NCBI RefSeq assembly: GCF_900605495.1
Contig: NZ_LR027602.1
Location: 62,001 to 126,000 of the forward strand
Length of the DNA stretch: 64,000 bases
Direction of reading: 5' to 3'
From: Bacilliculturomica massiliensis
Lineage (GTDB): Bacteria; Bacillota; Clostridia; Peptostreptococcales; Anaerovoracaceae
The notes under the pieces were generated by a model. It saw only the letters and a program-made list of their open reading frames with translations. It did not search any database and was not told where the DNA came from. The translations under genes and the position numbers were made by a program. Numbering within the stretch: position 1 is the first letter of the stretch; every line of letters begins with the position of its first letter. Shown piece by piece: positions 61,960 through 64,000 of this stretch.

Positions 61960-62595
61960 ATGAATTGCAGACCTTTTGAGACACAACCGCTGCCCTATCC
62001 TTATGACGGGCTGGCGCCCTATATCGACGCGGAAACGCTGCGGGTGCATCACGATGTATTATACAAACGCTACGTGGATAAACTGAATACGGCCCTTGAA
62101 AAATACCCGGACTATTATTGTTACTCTCTGGAAGAGCTCATACTTGGCAGTGCATGGCTGCCTGCGCCGATCTCAGAGACAGTGCACGATCAGGCCGGCG
62201 GCGCGTTCAACCACCAGTTTTATTTCAACACCATGGATCCTGCGCCCAACGACTTGCCCAAAGGCGGCCTGAAGTCGGCCATCGACGGCACTTTCGGCAG
62301 TTTTAATGAGTTCAGGAAAGCGTTTAAAGAAAAAGGAATGGAGGTTTTCGGATCGGGATGGACCTGGCTTTGCATGGATCCCCGCGGCGGTCTGAAAATC
62401 ATCAATACGGCCAATCAGGACACACCCTTCGGCGTGGGACTGCATCCGATCATCTGCGCCGATATATGGGAACACGCTTATTTTCTTCAATACAAGGCGG
62501 CCAGAGATCAATACCTTGAAGCCTGGTTTGAGGTTGCTGACTGGAAGAAAGCAGGGAAGACCTACGATGAGCTCAGCCGCTGCTTCCAAGCGTAA
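61960..62595 (+). CDS. Fe/Mn superoxide dismutase
   Basis: A 211-residue Fe/Mn-type SOD that dismutates superoxide. Metal ligands expected: His in LRVHHDVLYKRYV near residue 30, His in FNHQFYFNTM near residue 86, and Asp and His in ICADIWEHAYFLQYKAA near residue 170. GSGWTWL is conserved. The usual HHxxHHxxYV segment reads HHDVLYKRYV, so the second His pair near the active-site gate is missing. Start codon directly follows a hairpin that contains the ribosome site. In an anaerobe it would give oxygen tolerance. Confidence 0.9.
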   Translation: MNCRPFETQPLPYPYDGLAPYIDAETLRVHHDVLYKRYVDKLNTALEKYPDYYCYSLEELILGSAWLPAPISETVHDQAGGAFNHQFYFNTMDPAPNDLPKGGLKSAIDGTFGSFNEFRKAFKEKGMEVFGSGWTWLCMDPRGGLKIINTANQDTPFGVGLHPIICADIWEHAYFLQYKAARDQYLEAWFEVADWKKAGKTYDELSRCFQA

Positions 62596-62614
62596 GAACA
62601 GAAATCTTGCTGCT

Positions 62615-62764
62615 TCAGCTATGCTTAAAATGCTCTACGACCTGTTTCAGTTCGCCCAGTGTGGAGATCTCTACTCCCGACTCGTTCAGACGGTCCTGGA
62701 TGGTCTTGGGCAGCGACAGATAATAATCGCGAAGTTCGATTTTATCAAAGTAGTAGCTCGGCAT
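62615..62764 (-). CDS. 49-residue hypothetical protein
   Basis: A short gene on the minus strand starting at ATG 62764, with AAAGGAGG eight bases ahead. The product begins MPSYYFDKIELRDYYLSLP and continues with a helix ending LGELKQVVEHFKHS; it is acidic/amphipathic and has no membrane helix or signal. I do not know the family. A longer open frame to 62944 has no ribosome site. The strong Shine-Dalgarno makes it likely real. It is convergent with the SOD gene. Confidence 0.6.
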   Translation of the reverse strand: MPSYYFDKIELRDYYLSLPKTIQDRLNESGVEISTLGELKQVVEHFKHS

Positions 62765-63016
62765 GGCGTCGCCTCCTTTCCTGATTTGTTTCTTTGCAGA
62801 AAATACTTTTCCAAAGGAAACAGCTTTACAGTTAGTATATCCAGCATGCAGCCCAATATGTGACAGAGTATTCCGCAGCGTCGCTGCGCAAACTATCTGC
62901 GGGGCTAATTTTTCAGCGAAAAGCAAGCGGCATGCAGTGCGCAAAGAGTGAGATCCGGCGGGGCTTAGCCCAGCGGCTGGAGAAGCTCGGCGGCTTGTAG
63001 AAACGGAGGGAAACGT

Positions 63017-63331
63017 ATGGATATGGGAGATCTAACATCGAGACAGATCGGAGAGATCATGGCCGGCGGCCTGTTGAGAGCAGAGGAAGCTCTGATGAAC
63101 GGAGGAAGTCCACACGGAGCGGGCACGGCGACCGGCGGAGCTTCTGCCGGAGGCGGCATGATGTTCGGCGGCCGCACCGCGAGTCAAAATCAGCTGGCTG
63201 CTATGGGGAAGGCAGCCATAGCAGGGATAAGCGAAGCGGACAAAGGGACGATCCCATCTACGATCAAAAATCAAAATCTGGGACACAATTCTAAAATAGT
63301 CGGACTGGGACCCAATACGAAGCAGAAGTGA
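63017..63331 (+). CDS. Gly/Ala-rich hypothetical protein
   Basis: A 104-residue protein with an N-terminal helix (MDMGDLTSRQIGEIMAGGLL), a Gly/Ala/Ser-rich middle (GAGTATGGASAGGGMMFGG), a second helix (NQLAAMGKAAIAGISEA) and a polar tail rich in Asn and Lys. I do not recognise it. CGGAGGG stands seven bases before the ATG, so translation is likely. No membrane helix or lipobox is present. Confidence 0.6.
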   Translation: MDMGDLTSRQIGEIMAGGLLRAEEALMNGGSPHGAGTATGGASAGGGMMFGGRTASQNQLAAMGKAAIAGISEADKGTIPSTIKNQNLGHNSKIVGLGPNTKQK

Positions 63332-63416
63332 ACGCCTCAGGGCTGTTGATGCTCGAAAGACAGGGGATATCAGACAGCGCCCATTGGTTCAATGGGAGAA
63401 GTAATATCGAAGCAAG

Positions 63417-63446
63417 CGGCATAGTCAATTTTGGCTATGCCGTTTT
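63417..63446 (+). terminator. Terminator after the Gly-rich gene
   Basis: CGGCATAG (63417-63424) pairs with CTATGCCG (63435-63442), followed by TTTT. Confidence 0.75.
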
Positions 63447-63529
63447 GCGTTTCGCTGGTATTCGGCAGTTCAACCACACCGATACAGTTGAAGATGTTTT
63501 ATGCTATCCCTTGGCAGGTGTAAAGGCTG

Positions 63530-63601
63530 ATTGACAAATTGCCAACAGCAGTTGGTTGCCTTTCTATCCTTGCATTTGCTATTATTTTGGTGTTGAAGTG
63601 A
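63530..63601 (+). pseudogene. Possible C-terminal remnant of a membrane protein
   Basis: The frame from 63530 reads IDKLPTAVGCLSILAFAIIL then VLK and stop at 63599-63601, a typical hydrophobic tail. It is preceded by an in-frame stop and no start. It lies 34 bases before the XRE gene, so it may be the end of a decayed gene that once preceded it. Confidence 0.3.
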
Positions 63602-63635
63602 TAAACATGGAGCAAATACATAAGGAGGCGGTGCA

Positions 63636-63998
63636 ATGAATTTTAATGAAAGGTTATTAGAACTAAGAAAGTCGAAAGGGTTGTCGCAGGATGAACTGGG
63701 GGAAAGGCTGGGCGTTTCTCGTCAAACAGTTTCAAAATGGGAGTTGGCTCAAAGTTATCCCGATTTTCAGAGGTTAGTGCTGTTGAGCGACTACTTTGGT
63801 CTAACGCTTGATGAACTTGTTAAGGGAATCAATGTACAGGAAGTAAGAGATAAAAATTTAGCGGACGAGCACATTACGGAAATTTATGACGATATTAAAA
63901 ATGCGAAATCAGTAGTCAGCACTATTTTTAACGGACTCGCTATATTTGGCGGTATCAGCATAGTAATATTATTCGTGATCATCTTTGTCTTGAGATGA
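63636..63998 (+). CDS. XRE-family regulator with C-terminal membrane helix
   Basis: A 120-residue protein. The helix-turn-helix (residues 1-65; LLELRKSKGLSQDELGERLG and VSRQTVSKWELAQSYPDF) is followed by a charged linker and one membrane helix (LAIFGGISIVILFVIIFVLR, residues 101-120) that ends the protein. Such membrane-tethered XRE proteins occur in Bacillota, commonly beside small membrane-protein or transporter genes. AAGGAGG precedes the ATG. The gene is far more AT-rich than the rest of the window and may have been acquired. Its targets are probably downstream, beyond the window. Confidence 0.88.
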   Translation: MNFNERLLELRKSKGLSQDELGERLGVSRQTVSKWELAQSYPDFQRLVLLSDYFGLTLDELVKGINVQEVRDKNLADEHITEIYDDIKNAKSVVSTIFNGLAIFGGISIVILFVIIFVLR

Positions 63999-64000
63999 TG

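Larger units (their letters stand above)
63332..63635. other. 304-base region with a terminator and a gene remnant
   Basis: It contains the terminator at 63417-63446 and, at 63530-63601, a short frame that looks like the tail of a membrane protein. Composition becomes AT-rich after about 63440. The 68-codon frame at 63328-63534 overlaps the terminator and is not credible. Confidence 0.45.

Noticed and set aside
63328-63534. 68-codon frame after the Gly-rich gene
   Set aside because: Contains the terminator hairpin and lacks a ribosome site.
1-64000. tRNA, rRNA, integrase/transposase with ends, or prophage genes
   Set aside because: I looked for tRNA T-arm patterns, transposase motifs and phage genes and found none beyond the Rpn-family protein, which lacks element ends.

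Overview
The window looks like chromosomal DNA of a moderately GC-rich Gram-positive anaerobe of class Clostridia (Bacillota). The grounds are strong AGGAGG-type ribosome binding sites, hairpin/T-run terminators, an LPXTG-anchored surface protein, a SpmB-like protein, GTP-type PEP carboxykinase, two PAS/AAA+ sigma-54 activators and MurR/RpiR, Lrp and LysR regulators. The exact genus cannot be read from the sequence. No tRNA, rRNA, CRISPR array or complete insertion sequence was found.

Layout. (1) 1-2254: a hypothetical protein, a PNPOx-like flavoprotein and a radical SAM protein. (2) 2496-11814: one probable operon, NIF3-like - RpiR regulator - isoaspartyl dipeptidase - complete dipeptide ABC transporter (permeases, ATPases, binding protein) - creatininase-family hydrolase, ending in a strong bidirectional terminator. 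(3) 11985-17473: LysR regulator divergent from alanine dehydrogenase, an ArsB/NhaD-type carrier with a small hypothetical gene, and an Rpn-family nuclease-like gene. (4) 17852-30282: a sigma-54 activator followed by a consensus -24/-12 promoter and a probable operon of class-C-like serine hydrolase, P1 aminopeptidase, N-acyl-D-amino-acid deacylase and a second complete dipeptide ABC transporter. (5) 30703-39791: small membrane protein, M55 D-aminopeptidase, class-A-like serine hydrolase, Lrp regulator, aminotransferase, PEP carboxykinase, YitT protein, M19 dipeptidase and a membrane protein. (6) 39867-51032: second sigma-54 activator, two M20 amidohydrolases, alanine racemase, then a sigma-54 promoter in front of a short SpmA-like peptide, SpmB, LD-carboxypeptidase, diaminopimelate decarboxylase and diaminopimelate epimerase; a papain-fold-like protein follows. 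(7) 51045-60136, minus strand: CDF metal transporter, REC-HD-GYP-GGDEF response regulator, HPt protein and a 1666-residue LPXTG surface protein. (8) 60499-63998: D-serine dehydratase, Fe/Mn superoxide dismutase, small hypothetical genes and an XRE regulator with a membrane tail.

The unifying theme is capture and breakdown of peptides that ordinary peptidases handle poorly: isoaspartyl peptides, peptides with D-residues, N-acyl-D-amino acids and murein-type peptides. Import would be by two ABC systems. Hydrolysis would be by IadA, M19, M55, P1, S66, M20 and two serine-hydrolase families. Free D/L amino acids would then enter metabolism through racemase, D-serine dehydratase, alanine dehydrogenase, aminotransferase and the DAP enzymes. 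Two segments carry well-formed sigma-54 promoters next to or near their own activator genes, which suggests substrate-induced catabolism. The joint function is an inference from gene content; the individual family assignments rest on motifs visible in the proteins.
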